Of a DNA stretch of 64,000 nucleotides, positions 62,414 through 64,000 are shown piece by piece. The translations under genes were made by a program, and so were the position numbers. Under the pieces are notes generated by a model. It saw only the letters and a program-made list of their open reading frames with translations, had not been told where the DNA came from and did no database searches. How positions within the stretch are numbered: the stretch's first letter is position 1; each line of letters opens with the position of its first letter. This stretch comes from Rhizophagus irregularis (taxonomy: Eukaryota > Glomeromycota > Glomeromycetes > Glomerales > Glomeraceae). Where the stretch lies: NCBI RefSeq assembly GCF_026210795.1, contig NC_089433.1, positions 4,861,001 to 4,925,000 on the forward strand, written 5' to 3'.

Positions 62414-63600
62414 ATGAATCAAACTAAATTAAACAAACATAGATTATCATCTGTCTCTGGTAATTTCTTTTTTTTTAAAAAAAAAATATAAGAAATTTGA
62501 AGGAATATTCGATTAATTTATAAATATTATCCTATTTTATTATAAGAATATAATCATAGTGAAAGACGACATATGAATTTAGATGATATTTTGAATTATT
62601 CCAATTTCTCTAACTCTTCTAAAAGGTCGTAAGTAAGATTCTAGTTTAAATATATTAATATTAAATAAATACATATTTTCTTTTTAAAAAAAATTTTGCA
62701 TTTTGCTTTTTTTTAAAACAAAAAATTAATATTTTCTTTTATTTTTCTATTCTTAGAAGTAATATGACGAAATTATTTTCTTCCGATGGGAATGAAATCA
62801 ATAATAGTAATTATTTCTTTAATAGTTGGCCTGAATCATCTAATAATAATGAAGAGGATAATAATAGTGAAGAAGATGATGATACTAGCAATACTGATAA
62901 TAGTGATAATAGTGATAATAGTAATGATAGTAATGATAAGGATAGTATTTGTATAAAGAGTTTTAGTAGTGATGAAGATTCCAGTCTTGATGATAATAAT
63001 TCAAGTGGTGATTATTCAGATTATTCCTCAAATAATAGTGATAAAATAGATGATAAAACGAATGATAATTATCATTATCATTTAGAATCAACCAAAAATT
63101 CCAATAATGAAAGAAAAAAAAGATCTCTCAAAGGTGATACAAAATCCACGAGTTCGAAAAATGAAAAACCTTACAAATGTTATGTATTAGGATGTGAAAA
63201 GAGTTTTAAAAGTTTTGGTAATTTATCAAATCATGAAAGAATTCATATCGATAAAAAACGACTTTATGAACGTAATAAATCAGAACGTGAAAGCGAGAAG
63301 AAATATAAACGTTCGAACAATTCGAAAGAACGTAAAAGTGAGAAGAACTTTACACGTTCGAATAATTCAACAAAGCGAAAAATTGGGGAAAAAACTTATG
63401 AATGTAATGAACCAGGTTGTGAAAGGAAATATACGAGTATAAGTAGTTTAAAAGTTCATAGAAGAATTCATACAAATGAAAAACCATATAAATGTGCGGA
63501 ATTAGGATGTAATGGGGTATTTAGAAGTTTATATTTTTTACGATTACATAGCAAAAAGTTGAATCATAATGGTTATAGTTATACAAAATATAATAATTAA
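62414..63600 (+). CDS. Three-finger C2H2 zinc-finger protein with acidic Ser/Asp/Asn region
   Basis: Three exons, 62414-62459, 62547-62628 and 62757-63600; 972 nt, 323 aa. Exon 2 acceptor (TATAAG) was chosen by phase. The N-terminal half is rich in Ser, Asn and Asp (tandem DNS(D/N)NS repeats), possibly an activation region. Three TFIIIA-type fingers follow, all C-x4-C: CYVLGCEKSFKSFGNLSNHERIH, CNEPGCERKYTSISSLKVHRRIH and CAELGCNGVFRSLYFLRLHSKKLNH (H-x5-H in the last). Linkers TNEKPYK and NEKPYK are canonical. Between fingers 1 and 2 is a basic insert with repeated NNS(K/T)(E/K)RK(S/I). Likely a DNA-binding transcription factor; targets unknown. Confidence 0.82.
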
Positions 63601-64000
63601 GATATATTCTATATGTTTATTTCAAAAAGAATAAAAATAATTTTATTTGATATCTATATCTTTTAAGAAATGCATATTCCTTATGTGAAATACACCTTGA
63701 GATAGTCTATTTTATAGTATTGGAATAATTAAATTAATCAACGAAAAGAAAGACTGATTTTATTTTATATTATCGAACCTGATTTTCGTTCCATCATCTG
63801 CATCGAACCACCCTAGCGTCGCCTCCAAAAAATGGTAGCCGGTTCTAATTTGCCGGGTTACATATATTATTGAGAGGTGATAAATAATACGTGACATTTA
63901 GTACTTTACGTATAAAAAATTTTCTAAGTCCTCAGAATAATTATAAAATTAAAGAACGTTAGGGTGTGACATTATGTGACGAATTCCTAACCCTAATCCC
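63601..64000. other. Terminal 400 bp without a gene
   Basis: AT-rich 3' flank, then a higher-GC patch around 63780-63860 (CATCGAACCACCCTAGCGTCGCC..). No reading frame or known element recognised. Confidence 0.4.

Noticed and set aside
63960-64000. TTAGGG/TAACCCTAATCCC-like sequence at the window end
   Set aside because: Only one or two imperfect units, not a telomeric array.

Overview
The window is AT-rich eukaryotic DNA with many short introns (about 50-130 bp), long A/T homopolymers and scattered decayed transposons. Gene content (GID4, an eIF4E2-type cap-binding protein, PARN, COQ3, ZNF706-like) and families recalled as typical of arbuscular mycorrhizal fungi (an Uma2-like nuclease, a truncated kinase) suggest a fungus of the Glomeromycotina, probably Rhizophagus-like. 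That taxonomic call is inference. Exon models were built by hand from splice sites, reading phase and family motifs; for every multi-exon housekeeping gene the exon lengths sum to a whole number of codons.

Region by region. 1-27.8 kb is a dense housekeeping block: a partial 3' end (to 545), the mitochondrial t6A enzyme OSGEPL1/Qri7 (minus), a peroxisomal Pcs60/AAE3-type CoA ligase, a TXNDC17-like thioredoxin (minus), PARN, an eIF4E2-like protein (minus), a ZNF706-like small zinc-finger protein, tRNA-Val(AAC), GID4, COQ3 (minus), a cob(I)alamin adenosyltransferase (MMAB), a probable APC15 (minus), a small Gln-rich protein (minus) and a large CCHC/polyQ/RS protein. Most pairs are divergent or convergent, with 0.25-0.85 kb between divergent starts.

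27.8-50.5 kb is gene-poor and rich in relics: a 199-bp-period duplication, an unrecognised two-exon 3' gene end, a frameshifted unknown gene, LINE-like remnants, an Uma2-like gene, a 1,024-bp hAT-type MITE with an exact 8-bp target duplication that carries a nested mariner-like foldback, and integrase and Helitron-helicase scraps. 50.5-57.8 kb holds a truncated kinase-like gene and an intact UDP-glycosyltransferase. 57.8-59.3 kb holds two nested retroposon-like insertions with 16-17 bp target duplications and a GC-rich foldback. 60.1-63.6 kb holds a hAT-transposase-derived (CGGBP1-like) gene and a three-finger C2H2 protein.

No defence island, CRISPR array or biosynthetic cluster is visible. 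The most unusual material is the nested transposons with readable insertion histories, two apparent GC-AG introns in the first 1.6 kb, and the hAT-derived gene that stops just before the canonical dimerisation motif and is flanked by TGA(C/G)TCA-containing direct repeats.
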